In this document: in pieces, positions 11,250 to 23,912 of the stretch
Position numbering within the stretch: the first letter of the stretch is position 1
How the letters are laid out: every line of letters begins with the position of its first letter
NCBI GenBank assembly: GCA_028023455.1
Contig: JAQFVV010000021.1
Span: 1,112,001 to 1,176,000 of the forward strand
Reading direction: 5' to 3'
DNA length: 64,000 bases
From: Epiperipatus broadwayi
Taxonomy: Eukaryota; Onychophora; Udeonychophora; Euonychophora; Peripatidae
Position numbers and translations under genes: made by a program
Notes under the pieces: generated by a model
The model's database searches: none
What the model was told of the DNA's origin: nothing
The model's input: only the letters and a program-made list of their open reading frames with translations

Positions 11250-14200
11250 TGACCTTCTGGTTTGGCACCAGAAATATTCATTATAGTTGTGTGGTAGTAT
11301 AGCAGTAACATCTCATATTATCCTCTTAAAAAAAATGAAATAACATGAAATTTAAAAAAAAAAATTATCTTGACTTAAAACTGTAATTAAAAGTAAGTGT
11401 AGGTGAAATTAAAAGATTTCTTAAATGTTTAGTATCTTATTTTAGGGTATAATCAATGATAGAATAGGGGGAGTAGTTTATTATATGCATAATCAGTACA
11501 GTTTAAGTTGATGCTTACTTGTTTTATTTGTTCATAAAGCAGTATTCAGATTTGTTAGAATGATTTTCTAGTTCATTTGTTTTATACATTTTAATTTATA
11601 GCATGAACAGTAAAATATGTTTCACTCATCATCATTCACATTGTCATTTCAGTCATATCAGTGTAATACCTATAGCATATTACTACTGAATATTCATGCA
11701 TTGTCCAACTTCATTTTTCATTCATATGTTTCATTAAATCATTAAATATCCCACATCACATTCAAATATTTAATTTTATAAATAACAGTATTAAAAAACT
11801 AGCTTAATTACATTTTAAATAAATCAATGGATTATGAACTGGTGGATTATTTAATGACAAATACTGTAAAATATTTTATTTATTAAAACAATTATCATCA
11901 GTTTTATTCTACTGCTTTAAAAATATTTAATTATCAGTTCAATATTTTTTTTTATCTATTTAAAAGATGAAATGATTTTTTTTATCTCTCTATTTTTTTT
12001 TTTTTTTTACTTTCACAAGTTTTTGCATAAATTAAGTAAGTTTGAAGTGGGAGGAGTAGACGCTGGCAGTCTTTTCGTGGTTATGTCAAATATCGTAAAC
12101 GATTGGAAAAGAGAAATATGATGTAATTATTATTAAAAAAAATCTATAAAAGGGCAATTATTATTATTACTTTTAGAGGGCAATTATAACTAACTAAGGA
12201 CGACTACAGTTAAGTTTTGTTTAACAGAGTTTAATAGTGCAATTGTTTTTCCTCTTCCAAAGTTCGAGTTGAAAATTTAAAATATAGTATTTGTTTACGA
12301 AAATGTGTACTTAAAACCACTAAAAGATACGTCAATTTTGCTCTCAGCTGATTGTTTAAATTTTCCCCACCGTTATGGTAAAGTACATGTAAGTGTTATA
12401 TTATATTATGCAAGATAAATTATTATTATTTAAGAAAATGGGAATGCATGATAGGATTGTAAAATTATTTTATTTAAGTTTAAACTTAACAGGAAAGAAT
12501 AGAAGAATGTTTGTTTATTTTCTAACAATTAATTTCTTAAGTTTTGATCATATTATGAATGGAATAACTGCAACGTGTGTCATTTATATGTAGAAAAGGT
12601 GTGAACTTTTATTGAACATTTCCAGAACTTTATTAAATAAGTTTCATGCTAAGTATAAAAGAAAACTCAAAATTTAAAATATACACAAGGATTATATAAT
12701 TTTATTGTCATATGTATTATTTCTATTTTTACCTTTGGAAAAGAAAATATACCAGATAAAGTATGTCATTGAATGTACTTTAATAATTACTTCTTCCAGA
12801 TTAATAAGAGGAATGAATTTTAAATGGAAAGTTGTGTGACATTGCTGTATTAATATTACTACTTAATTCCTTTCTATAAATATTATTAATTGAATAACTA
12901 CGTATATTTTTGAATGGCTTTATGATTGTGAAATCAAATTTTAAAGATATCCTAGGAATGAAGTACAAACTTCTATTTTATTTGCGTTATGAAATATATT
13001 GTTTAATTAAGGAGATGCATTATTTACAACGTCAATAGCAATTCATAGCTAATAGATAGAACATTGAATCTGTTATTCTGAATTGAAAATACCATTGCTT
13101 CATGTTCCTGCAGGAAATGTGTCATTTTGTATCAATATTTATCCTTGTGTGTTTATCGTTTAGTATCCTTATTATTCATTTGGAGACATGACAAGGAAAG
13201 TCATGTAAAACTATTTATAAACTTTTCATTTCATTTGAAAGGAAGAAAAAAGAAGAGAACTTTATTTTATTTAGTATTGTTTAGATAGTTAGTATTAGTT
13301 AAAATATGTTTTATTTTGTATTATTATATTTTGTCCTACCAGAACGTCTCACAAATAGCATAATGAAAGAATACATTATGCTGGTAATTTTTATATTATT
13401 GTTATTATTTTAAGATAGATTTGGTCGTGTGTTATAAAACAGATGGAAGAATCCATTTATAGTTTAAAAGGGGTAAACCATTATTTTTAAAGAGCTTCAT
13501 CATATTCAACCTTACCGCATATATTTTTTTTATATAAATTAGAAAACCATTATTTTCAATAATTATTTCATCTATAATATACAATTTTTATTATTTATCT
13601 AGGTTCAATTTTACTATAGATTTGTGCCAATATCAATGCATTTAAAAAAAATATTTTGTCTTGCTTTGTCTACAGTAATTATTACTTCGTTTTCCAATTG
13701 TTCTTATAACATTACCAAATCCTAAATATTGTCAGATATGAAATATTTATTCTTTGTTAATCCTAGAAGTAATAAATAATATTTTAATAGTAATTCTTTG
13801 GTTACTGCGATTTTAAATGGTCTGTGTATCATTATGCTTATACGTGTGTGTGTCCATTATTAAACTTATTTATAATTATATGTGATTGCAAGTAAAAATG
13901 ATTTCAAATCAATCGGATGGAGGAAAAGGGATGATCAATCATTTTGAAGGATTAGAAAGTTATTTAAGTGAGAATTATTATTTCTTTGTTATGCCTGAAT
14001 GAAAAGTATTTTTGTGGCTATATGCTATAAAGTTCACAATGTTTTATAGTATATTTTATGGGATTGAGTAAGTGTCTTTGTTATTTGAATATTTAATATG
14101 GGTAGTTTGCCCAGTAGTGTAGTGTATGGGATTGAGTAATCCTTTTCTTATCCATGTATTGTAGTGTTTTGATGGAAGTGGATTGAGTCCTTCTTTTATA

Positions 14201-16550
14201 TTTGATATGATGAATTAAATGTGTATGAAGCTAGATATGTTATCTTCCTGATTTTCATTTGATGATGAGTTATTCCACCAGTTATTTAGTCTTAAAAATA
14301 GACTTGGGAGTTATTGTTGTATTTATCTGATTTGAATTATAGAAATCTTTATCCCATGTGTATATTGGATGTTTTCCAGATCATGATATAGCCAAGTGTG
14401 TGATAGTTTATGGATAAAAAAGAAGAATAAAAGGAAAGTATAGTGTCTTATAAAACAGCTGTATTGTAGTTAATAAATAAAGATTGATTGGTCTTTGCCT
14501 TCATCTGTATTATGATTATATTGAAATATCATAAGCAAACCGATTAGATTGATTAACATTAATTATTTATCTTCCTTAACACACCATAATACAAATTCAT
14601 GCACAAATTGTTAATTTTGAGATATAAAAAAAATCATTATTAATGTATAACTTTACTTATCATTTTAAAACATTTTGTAATGATCATTTAGGCTTCATCT
14701 CATTTATTTTTATCATTTAATCTTAATTTGAATAAGTAATAAAGCAAAGATAAGACATAGTTAATGAATACAATTATTTACTTTTATTTTGGCAAAGCAG
14801 AACCTAGTTATTCAATAGAATAATTTACTTCAAAATTACAAAGAAAAATACATTTAATTAATAGAATTCTTCATTTTCTTTGGTAAGATAATCCAATATT
14901 ATTTCTAGTTTTCAATCCCCTTATTTTAATTTTAGTTAAAATACCTTTAAAGTAAAATGCAAAATCTTATGTTATTCAGTGTAATTGGAATATTAATCCA
15001 TGTTGTTGTCATAAATTTTAATTGGTAAATGAATGTTATCAAGCAAAATGCTGAATATAAGATAATTTGATAATCAGTTACTAGAAGGGTAAGGTCATAT
15101 TCCTTCATTTTTGTATAAGTCTATCAGAAATCACTGATATCTAAAAGCCATTTCTTTTATAGTAAATGATATGGATTTATTTAGTTCATTTAATGTTAAA
15201 AATAAAAATGTTTTACCAATCTATCAGAATGCTCTGATAAATGAAATGTAGTAGATGTAAAAGGTTAAGAGATTATGTTGTATTATTTATCCTTGTGTAA
15301 ACTGTAACTAATGATACTAAATCCCTTTGAATTGTGTTCATACCAATGAAAGAAAAAGTAAATGTTTGTTTAACCATTTTTCTATTTGATCAATAAATAT
15401 TTTGTTATTTAAATTTGTATTTAGAGTTTCTTCTCTAGCATTCATTCGTATTCCATACTTCCACACATACTTACACATTTATTTTATTTAATGTGATATA
15501 ATTGCATTTTTATTTAATTATGATAAATCTTTAGATATGATGATATTGAATTCCTTGATTCAAACACTATATGAGATGCCAATTAGATCGTTTTAAAAGG
15601 GTTATGTTATTTAATAATTGTTTAGATGATGAATTGAAATCAAAATGTGCCCGATTTCTTTCATTATCTAACTGCAAGTATTTAATTAGGGTATTGTTTG
15701 GTTTATAATATTATTTTCATAGTGTTCAGTAATAATATTGAGATATAGAAGTGTTAGATCAAGCCATACCATAAGTTAATTCCCTGAGATCTTCAATTTT
15801 AATTCAGATTAGATAATAAATTCAGTTAATTAGATTAGATTAGTGTTTAATTAAAAATTTAGTAATGATAGGTTTAGTTTGAGTTCAGATCCAGTTAGTT
15901 ATACATTACAGTTTCTGAAATATTATTTTTTTTATTTTAGTCATTAGTTTAATTGTATAATATGGTAGAGGTTGTTCAGTGCATATGGATGATGAGAGGA
16001 GATGAAATATAGATTATAATTAATTAATTTTAGCTGGTAGATATTTACGAATTTAATTTTATTTAGCATAGAACTTGATAGATGTTTTATTCCTATTAAT
16101 TATAATATTTTCTTCCACATCTAATGTACATTGTACACCTCATACACCTCTGTATCTCTCAACTGAGTTAGTTTTAGGTGAAACTTTAATTAAGAGCCTC
16201 ATGAGTAAATTTAGGATAAAGTGAGATTGATAATTTATTCTATGATCCATAGAATTGGCACCCCCGGGTAATTGTTAGTGTTGGTGATAGGTGTGAGGGG
16301 TTACAATATATATTAAAATATTAATTTTAATACCTGTATTTCTTCAAACTATTGTAAAATTCAATTTGATATATACCAAATATAGTAATATTCATATAAT
16401 TCAAGACGTATTCTGTTAGAAATACTTTTGGCTATATTCCTTTTAGTCTATATAATGATATAAACATTGAATAATCAAAACAAGATATTATTTTATAACT
16501 CCCATAATTCTATTCAGTTCTCCCATAATTCTGTTATTTTAATATTGATA
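11250..16550. other. Long AT-rich stretch without a gene
   Basis: More than 5 kb with no recognisable coding domain. The longest frame (12393-12593, 66 codons) has no motif. A slightly CG-richer patch at 12040-12380 could be unique DNA but shows no exon signal I can defend. I see nothing else. Confidence 0.45.
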
Positions 16551-16554
16551 ATTA

Positions 16555-16890
16555 ATTAATACTTGATGATTTTTCAAAATTAAAATAGCTTCTTTTATTT
16601 TTGTGGCAGCATTCAATTTGTATAATTTTTATATTTTTACAATCAAATTTAAACCCATATTTACAAGTTTTATTATGATCAAATATAACAGATGCTGAAG
16701 GTCTATTTTTATCTTTTCTTAATATTTTATCTTTTGAATTATTTTATATAAATGCATATGTTCTTTTATTCTTTTTTTCTAATGCATATCTAGACTCTCC
16801 AATATACTGTAAATCACATTCACACTTTCGTTTATTTTTTTGTGCAATTAGATTTTTTTTACATATATTACAACATTTATTTATAGGTTA
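16555..16890 (-). pseudogene. PLE-5: Penelope-like GIY-YIG fragment
   Basis: On the minus strand a frame from about 16885 down to 16560 reads a Cys-rich linker followed by 'LQYIGESRYALEKK', the GIY-YIG signature with its downstream Arg. After one in-frame stop, the same frame continues with 'ASVIFDHNKTCKYGFKFDCK' and then 'NIKIIQIE'. The spacing and H/F/D pattern fit the rest of the PLE nuclease (histidine helix, then the strand before the catalytic-Glu helix). There is no RT part nearby, so this is a 5'-truncated remnant. It is strongly diverged from the other PLEs in the window and therefore a separate lineage or an older copy. GIY-YIG proteins outside PLEs are possible but less likely in this context. 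Confidence 0.6.
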
Positions 16891-17159
16891 TATTATAAAT
16901 ATTTAAGCATTCTAATAATTAAAATTCTAAAACTTAAAAAATTAATATTTTAAAATTGTGAAAATAAGTATCTAACTAAAGGTCTTACCGATAACAAAGC
17001 CAAACATTGATTATTGACTTCACAATATCTATTCAAAAAAATTAAAAGAGTGAAATATTAGGTATTAGAATTTTATGTTATTAATAAATTATATATTTAG
17101 AATTAGTTATCATCAAAGAAATTTCAAAAGTTAATAAATTATTAATTGTTCTTAAAATC

Positions 17160-17395
17160 TTTCATTTACTGTTTTCACAAAAACAGTTTTCTTTTTAATC
17201 TCTAATGGCTTTTCTATGATAATTTCTGGTTTTTGTAATGTACTTCATATACTTTGTAAGAGCTGTTGTTTAAAAAATAAAATATCTTCAATGACAAACT
17301 CCCCATAATGACATAGTTTTTCATTTAATAATGTCTTTTACAAAAATATTGTGTCATAGTCATCAACAATTACTGAAAATTATATTATTCATAAC
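17160..17395 (-). other. Possible decayed coding remnant of unknown kind
   Basis: A minus-strand frame from about 17395 to 17165 reads 'LNEKLCHYGEFVIEDILFF' and then 'KPEIIIEKPLEIKKKTVFVK', with two stops between 17260 and 17370. The mix of residues is less biased than in other frames of this AT-rich DNA, so it could be an old coding piece. I recognise no family, and chance remains quite possible. Confidence 0.2.
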
Positions 17396-17823
17396 ATTTA
17401 GCTGAAGGGGAAATGGATCTAAAGCATCAGCCAATCAATTTCCACCCCTTTCATTGCTTTGTCAGAAGAACAGAATATTCTGTCAATCACAAACAAAAGT
17501 CTGTAAATGTCCCTATACTGATGACATCTTGTGGAATTTTTTTTAATTAGTATATTAAAAAAGGAAGCTTCTTAGAAAGAAGCACTGCAGACTTAACGTA
17601 ACATATACAACATTTAAAAACAACATAGAAAAGTAGTGATTACAGTGCATCACATCACCTAAAATGTCAAGTATCATAGCTCTATCACAGCTTACTTTTG
17701 TGATACAGTTAAGAAATTGACAGACCATGAAAGCACAAAACACCTTAACATCACATTACAAATCAGTATTTGTGAATGTTTCTGTAGCTAGATGTAGTTA
17801 AGAGCAGTTATATTGATTTTTCT

Positions 17824-18012
17824 TTGCATAAACATAGTGGTTGTCAAATCATTGAACAAACATTTATTCACCAATCAGACAACAGAGAAATTACAGATTT
17901 TATATATAAGATAATCTGTAAAACATTATGGGGATTATCAAAATTCAATTTATTGACAGTGGTAGAAGACAAAAATTCTAGCAGGAAAGTAAATCTAAGA
18001 GGTACACATTAA
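17824..18012 (+). other. Small open frame, unknown
   Basis: A 62-codon frame with a varied composition (Cys, His, Trp, Gln, Arg present), reading 'IHQSDNREITDFIYK' and 'LWGLSKFNLLTVVEDKN'. It has no recognised domain, splice signals were not identified, and it lies amid PLE debris. It may be a fragment of an element or chance. Confidence 0.2.
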
Positions 18013-18518
18013 CTTTAGTACCTGTATAGTTTTTAGTACATTGATAGAAGAGAGATTCTAGGATCAAAGTCTGTGAATTACAATTACAATTCTTCCCCTT
18101 CCAATATCCACAGTCCCTTTCAGTTTCCAGACTTGTGAACTCTAAAATACTAAATAATTTTTTATTAGCTTTAGTTTAAAACTGCCCAAAGATTGATTTT
18201 TTTTTTTTCATAGTAAGAGATTTGAGATTTCTATTCAATATTTTTTTGAGAATGATTTTGTGTAAATATAATTTTTATAAATATAGTTTAAGTGTTAATA
18301 AACAATATTTAAAAATAAGAAATAGATTATTAAATAAATTGATAGATATTTTTGTTTTTAAAATAAGAAAGCACTTTCATATATTTTACTCTTTAATGTA
18401 TCTTTGTGTGCTTACATAAGTTTGTTAACATCATGCCTCACAAAGAGTCCTCTTAGACTAATGACAGATATTGGAGGTTTATATATACATATACCATTTT
18501 CTATCTTCTTATACACTT

Positions 18519-18846
18519 AACAATACTATTTTTTACACCAAAACTTTATTTTTACAGTTTTGACTGTCCTGCAGTCATCATAAGAACTACAATATCCAAA
18601 AATATAATCATACAATTAAGACATTATACTTATATATATAATCAAAAACATACATTTTAACCTGACCATTATAAGTAATCATTTTTCATTTTATAATGGT
18701 TAGATTAAGATGTGTTTTTGATTATATATATATATATATATATTAATTGTATGATTATATATTTGGATATTGTAGCTCTGATGATGACTGCAGGACAGTC
18801 AAAACTGTAAGAGTAACGTTTTGGTGTAAAAATAGTATTGTTACGT
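18519..18846. repeat. 328-bp palindrome with outward hammerhead-like motifs
   Basis: Arms 18519-18660 and 18700-18846 are reverse complements with few mismatches, closing on an AT-rich centre near 18680. Each arm carries TGACTG-CAGGA-CAGTCA. On the right arm (18776-18814, plus strand) this is preceded by CTCTGATGA, an exact hammerhead CUGAUGA box, and followed by AAAACTGTAAGAG. CUC/GAG could form stem I, TGACTG/CAGTCA stem II, and GUA a cleavage triplet. The left arm has CTTATGA in place of CTGATGA. The canonical GAAA is AAAA here, so activity is doubtful. The 3' sides face outward, like the larger PLE palindrome at 46-48.9 kb. A PLE RT fragment starts about 115 bp downstream. Confidence 0.55.
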
Positions 18847-18960
18847 GCACAAGAAGACTGAAAATAGTATAATATGTAAATATAAAAATAAATACATAAG
18901 CAAAAGAGAAAGAAGAAGATGTCCATATATGTATAAACTTCTAAATATGGTATATATTGT

Positions 18961-19155
18961 TTGAAGATATTTTGTATTTTGGAAAATATGTGGCTTGCTT
19001 CATCTATCAAATTTATTCACAAAATTAAAAATATTAAATTGGATAATACTGACCCTATGACTATATTGAATGTTACTGATTTATATGGTTCTCTAGATTG
19101 TCTTGAATATATAAATATGGTTGAGAATGCTATACATGATATATCTGGAAAATAA
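18961..19155 (+). pseudogene. PLE-6: Penelope-like RT fragment
   Basis: A 64-codon frame holds 'FIHKIKNIKL' and then 'ILNVTDLYGSLDCLEYINM'. This matches the RT block around motif A of the PLE at 46-48 kb, where the corresponding residues are 'SFDFVARIKDK' and 'LDVTELYGSINRN'. The catalytic Asp of motif A is Asn here (LNV for LDV), so this copy would be inactive even if longer. Nothing of the fingers, motif B, YVDD or nuclease is visible nearby in the same orientation. Confidence 0.6.
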
Positions 19156-19379
19156 ATTTATAATAACATTAATTATGCATTTGTTAATACTTGTAAATGT
19201 TAATACTGTTGTATGTAATCTTCAATGATAAGTAATTCAAAATGGCCAAGGGGTGGCCCATAATATGCAACTTTGTATTATGTAAATATGATCCATTTTA
19301 AGTACAGATTGAAAATCTGTTAGATATGTTGATATTTATATGTAATGTATGTGTTAGAAACTATTTTCACTTTTTGATT

Positions 19380-19780
19380 TGTTTTTTTATTGTTTTTTAA
19401 ATGCTTTTATGTAACTTAGAAGTTTTGCAAGTTGTTTGTTTGTTTATTTAATTTAAAATCTTATAACTGTATAAGATACTACTATCAAACAGAATTTCTT
19501 CAAATTTTGTATACATATTAGCAACCAATAGCAATGCAATATTTCAGGATTGCACAGCCATTTCTCCAGTCTAACAATGTGGTGGGGCAAATATAAAAAT
19601 GCATTGATAACATTTTTGTAAGTCTTCAGTGGTGCACAATAGATAATGGTATATATTTTTAAAAAATACATTTTCATTGAAGTTCATGATTAATTCACTA
19701 AAATGTATTTGGTTAGTTAAATTAAAAGAGAAAAGAAATGAAGGATGAAATAGTAATTTCTCTTGGTTGTTAAACAAAAA
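19380..19780 (+). repeat. Dispersed repeat F6, copy 1
   Basis: Shares ordered blocks with 57820-58180 in the same orientation: CTTTTATGTAACTTAGAA at the start, CTTCAAAT near the middle, and TTCATGATTAATTCA near the end. There is no coding content; the small minus-strand frames at 19453-19777 are incidental. Class unknown. Confidence 0.5.
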
Positions 19781-20004
19781 CTTACTTTTTTTAAAACACT
19801 GCCTTCATAAACACAATCTTATAAATGATTATTAATATGCACATTCCATTGCAATTATGAGAAATATAGCATCATTGTTTTATCAGTTTTTAAATTTGCA
19901 TACAAAATGTCCACTGCAAAATATTTTACTACTAAAAATAAGTAATATATATATATGATAAACAAAACAAGTTATAAATTTTGTAACTTGCTATAGCTTG
20001 CATT

Positions 20005-20325
20005 TTATGACCACTAGATGGAGCTTTACCAATATCCCACTATCAAGCTTTGTTTACATAAACGCTGAGAGAGATAGAATTCAATATGTCTTTCAAATTG
20101 TCTCCAACTTTTAAACCATGGTTTCGAGCTAGTTGGCTCACATCAGTAAAGGGTAGGAAGACTAGAAACTTCCTACCCTTTACTGACATGAGGCAACTAG
20201 CTCGAAACCATGGTTTAAAGTTTGGAGACAATTTGAAAGACATATTGAATTCTATCTTTCTCAGCATTTATGTAAACAAAGCTTGATAGTGGGCTATTGG
20301 TAAAGCTCCATCTAGTGATCATATG
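20005..20325. repeat. Foldback element F4, near-perfect 150-bp arms
   Basis: A hairpin centred near 20163: GTAAAGGGTAGGAAG on the left, its complement CTTCCTACCCTTTAC on the right. The arms extend outwards through AACCATGGTTTCGAGC, CAAATTG, AACAAAGCTTG and the shared CACTAGATGGAGCT end. Few mismatches suggest a recent or conserved copy. Frames on both strands encode almost the same peptide because of the symmetry and should not be taken as genes. The left outer part (AACAAGTTATAAATTTTG) recurs at 32940. Confidence 0.75.
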
Positions 20326-20955
20326 TATATATATATATATATAAGCTATTTTCCACTTTAAATTAAACATAGCCCACAGTATACATAAACAAAGGGGTAA
20401 ATCACTCTTTTCCAGGCTTTGACTTAAAAGCACTCAAAATATTTAACAAGGGATTCTTTAATTCATTCTTTGTTAAACATTTAGAGTATTTTTAAAATCC
20501 TTAGCTTGCATAAGTGGTGTGTAGTATTTCATTACACTATAGAAATATTATTCATTCCATAGACTATGCACATTTAAATTGCAAGTTTGCACTAAACTTT
20601 CAATTAATGTTTTATATTTCATTCTTACTCATTCATTCAAGCTTTTGCTAAAACTCATAAAGAATTTCTAATTTTCCTTATATAAAACTTAGTTAAATAA
20701 AAACATTTAAAAAATCATTTTGAAAATAGTTTATTTTGGTTATATTCATTCACCAAGAACATTATTGTAGAATTTTTATTTGATATTTATTATACATTAT
20801 GACGATATATAAATACAAACTCATTTACTTTATATTTACTAATTCATTATTTATGATACAAAATTTTAAATATAGATGCCAAACAATTTTAATAATTTGA
20901 ATTCAAGTATTGTTAATACTTAAGGAAATTTTTTATACATTTAAAAGGTTAAGTC
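20326..20955. other. AT-rich DNA without a gene
   Basis: Short frames only (for example 20215-20433, which overlaps the foldback). Nothing recognised. Confidence 0.45.
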
Positions 20956-20959
20956 ATAG

Positions 20960-21240
20960 GGTTGGCAAGGGTGATTTACTCATATTGTTTACTAGTAAAA
21001 AAAATCAAGTCATACATCACATGACTTAACTTAATAAGCTTGTATTACAAATATAATATAATGAGTATGCTAATAGCTCTAAACAAGCTTTTCTGATAAA
21101 TTCTGGAAAAGTCAGAGTTTAAAACCAGTTTGGGGATGGGGATAATTCTAGATATGGATTTTTAAATACTCTCTCTTGTGGAATTTATCGGAGAAGCTTG
21201 TTTAGAAATATTAGCGCACTTATTATATCACATTGATCAC
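20960..21240. repeat. Foldback-family F4 copy
   Basis: Begins with TCAAGTCATACATCACATG and carries the family block AGTATGCTAATAGCTCTAAAC, then GTTTGGGGATGGGGATAA. It ends with the inverted counterpart AAGCTTGTTTAGAAATATTAG. It is related to the copies at 23913-24306 and 35555-36160. Confidence 0.6.
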
Positions 21241-21980
21241 ATAAAAGATATTTTATTAGATTACCATCATAACTTGTTTAGTATATATAGTAAAAGATAT
21301 TTTAATAAAACATATTTTTATTTAATTTAAATCAGTAATGCACTAAATACTAAACATTTTTTGGTTTTCCATCCACTTTGTATTTATTTATTGATACTAT
21401 TTTTTTATTATACTGCAACAAACTTTTATTTATCATTGAACTCAAAAAGTATACATGGAATCTCCTATTGTTTAATTATATCTCTATATCAACTGCACTA
21501 CTGCCATTACAAAATCTTTTTGTAAAACATAATTTATAGAAATTCTTAAAAAATTGTATCTATCTTATAAACAAACATCTAATTTATATTATAAAAAAAT
21601 GAATGCTCTATTGTTCAAGAATTCATAAAATGCCTGAGCACTTGGAGTGATGGAATAATGCAATCTATGCACCTGAGTTTCAGAGCCTGCCATTTTACCC
21701 CAACCCAAATTCCATAGGATAGTTTATATAATGATATATATATATATATATTATGCCGTTACATTATTTTAAAATTAAAATAAAAAGATCATAAATAAAA
21801 ACTGATTTATTAAAAAGAAAAAAACTTAACTTGAAAACTGAAAATTAAAAGTTGTTTAATGGTGATCGCACAGATGGGAAACTTTAAAAACTATTTTAAA
21901 AATAAAAGTATTTGAAAGTATTTTTTTTTTGTAAAAAAGTAAAGATATAAAGATTTGATATTTTTGAAAATAGATATAAT
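21241..21980. other. AT-rich DNA without a gene
   Basis: No coding signal and no repeat beyond a short (TA)n near 21735. Confidence 0.45.
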
Positions 21981-21984
21981 GTTT

Positions 21985-22062
21985 TTTTTTTTAAGTGTCA
22001 TAGCATCGGCCGGGACACGAACCCACAGCACTGACCTCTCGACCACCAATGCAAGACAAATA
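21985..22062 (-). mobile_element. tRNA-derived SINE F3, copy 1
   Basis: Read on the minus strand: a TGGTGGTCGAGAGGTCAG box-A region, then a box B (GGGTTCGTGTCCCGG), then CCGATGCTATGACACTT and a poly(A) run (the T-run at 21983-21993 on plus). The sides carry similar AAATAGATATAATGTT / AAATAGAAAATAATGTT, a likely target duplication. This fits LINE-mobilised SINEs. This copy lacks part of the anticodon-arm region present at 31825-31922. Confidence 0.7.
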
Positions 22063-23738
22063 GAAAATAATGTTGATTTCTATAATCTTAGAAAATGGAA
22101 ATGATTGTTTTAGTAATTAAATGATTGTTCTAAAGCACACTAGCTAGCCCTTGGGGCACTTGAATAAGTAAATGGTCAGATAAGAGAATAAAAAGAAATT
22201 AAATGACCAATGGAAGCACGAAACCACAGCACGGACCATAAATGAAACATGAGAGCCAGTGACATCATGTTCGATCGATCTGGAAAAAGGCTGATAAGAG
22301 GCAAATGAAAATATAAAACCCCAAATATTTGAATTCAGAGGGATATAATTGTTGTTGTCTTAGAGCTGACTATTAATATACCATTATAACTGTAGCTGTA
22401 TTGCAGATTCCATGATGTAGAAGTCTGCAATAAATTTAATTTCCTGACAACCAGCCGAGGCCTCCAAATGACAGTTCTTGACCAAATGCATGTCAAGTAG
22501 CGGTTTCATTTCAAAGAAGGACAAACAATCTATGAAAGTGATCATGAAGATGGACCTTTAAATCTGCTCAATCTGTAAAGTATGAACTCTTGTGTTTATC
22601 TAATAGGAACTTTTTCTAAATTTGCAATTAATAGCTGAAAATAAGAACTATTATCTGATCTAAAGAATTCAAAATCAATTATTAATATTTTTTATATGCA
22701 TAGGTTTAAGCAATCATTTCCATTTCTCTCTTTTTTTGTGTTATGTGTTAATTAAAATGTATTAAATTAAAGTTGGGTGTAGATAGCTGCATGGATAAAA
22801 ATTAATAACTATGTTTAAATTTGTTTATGTTTATTTTAAAGGGTTTTAATTTCAGGCTATTTGTTTTGTAGTTAGGTTTATGCTTGTGGAGGGATATATG
22901 GGTGTTTATATCAATGTAATGTGAAGCATGTTTAGCATACAGGGCAACATGCCCAATTGAATGCATGACCCAATATTGTAGTCATTGTGTTGCAATGGAT
23001 GCAGATCTATTTCCTGTACCACTGACCCCTTCTAGCTCTATGGACAGGATTATAAGTTGGCAGACAGACTGCTCTCCTCCATACATAGCACTCTTCTTTA
23101 ATTAATTTATATACATGATTCCTTCACCAGACAGACGCACATTCCTGTACTGGATGAGGATCATGTCCTTCAAATAATATCATGCTGTCAGATGCACATT
23201 CCTGTCAGCATGGTTTTATGCTTGCATCTTCATATTGCATTGATTGCGAATATCTATCTGGAAACAGGCATTGGATTGGCTATGAACTTTTAGTCTGAGA
23301 TTGAATGAGTGTTTTGATAAGTTTTTAAGTGAGAAATCTATGAAGCCTATCTATACTCAACATGCTAAAGTAAAATATTATTAAAATGTCCATCTGTACG
23401 GACTTTATTAAATAATAATTTAAATTAAAAAAATAATAATAATAACCAATTTAAAATTAATTGTAAAGTCTAAATTTATTCCTCAATTTTAAATTTAAAT
23501 GTTTATATATGTGCGTTAATAAATGTTGTTTTGTGTGTTAATTATTGGCAGTGGCTTATTTCATTTTTTTAAATATTGATATATTTTAAGTTATATTAAG
23601 TTTCTGCATCTCCTTGAGCTAATGACTAAGGCTGACTGTCTTTAACAGTGCTATCTGCCTACTATATAAATTTTCCAGGTTCAAATAGCCTGGTGGAGCC
23701 CTGTATAGCCAATATGGTAAGACTCTATTTGCCCGACC

Positions 23739-23740
<2 letters not shown>
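22063..23740. other. Somewhat GC-richer DNA, no gene recognised
   Basis: Patches at 22240-22560 and 22930-23270 are less AT-rich than the surroundings but give no coding frame of note. 23620-23715 may hold a tRNA-like head (box-B-like GGTTCAAATAGCC). The content could be old repeats that I do not recognise. Confidence 0.4.
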
Positions 23741-23741
<1 letters not shown>

Positions 23742-23769
<28 letters not shown>

Positions 23770-23912
23770 ATTATGTTTCCAGATTTTGCCATTTTAGATA
23801 TTAATATAATACTTTTACAGAGTTTAAATATAAAATTTTAATAACATAATTGTACCGAGTATACTTTCGAAATTTTCACATCATATTCATGGTCATATAT
23901 ATATATATATAT
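23742..23912. repeat. (TA)n microsatellites
   Basis: An uninterrupted TA run lies at about 23744-23769 and another at about 23896-23912. The second flanks the start of the foldback copy that follows. Confidence 0.7.

Noticed and set aside
12040-12593. Promoter and first exon
   Set aside because: A slight rise in CG content and a 66-codon frame are not enough. No splice donor in a sensible frame, no domain.
18776-18814. A confident active hammerhead ribozyme
   Set aside because: CUGAUGA is present, but the GAAA box reads AAAA and stem III is minimal. Kept only as a hammerhead-like motif.
18705-19010. 101-codon minus-strand frame
   Set aside because: Made of (TA)n translation and one arm of a palindrome, with Tyr/Ile runs. 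It is not a gene.
20043-20286. Two near-identical peptides on opposite strands (74 and 66 codons)
   Set aside because: A direct result of the foldback symmetry, not a conserved protein.
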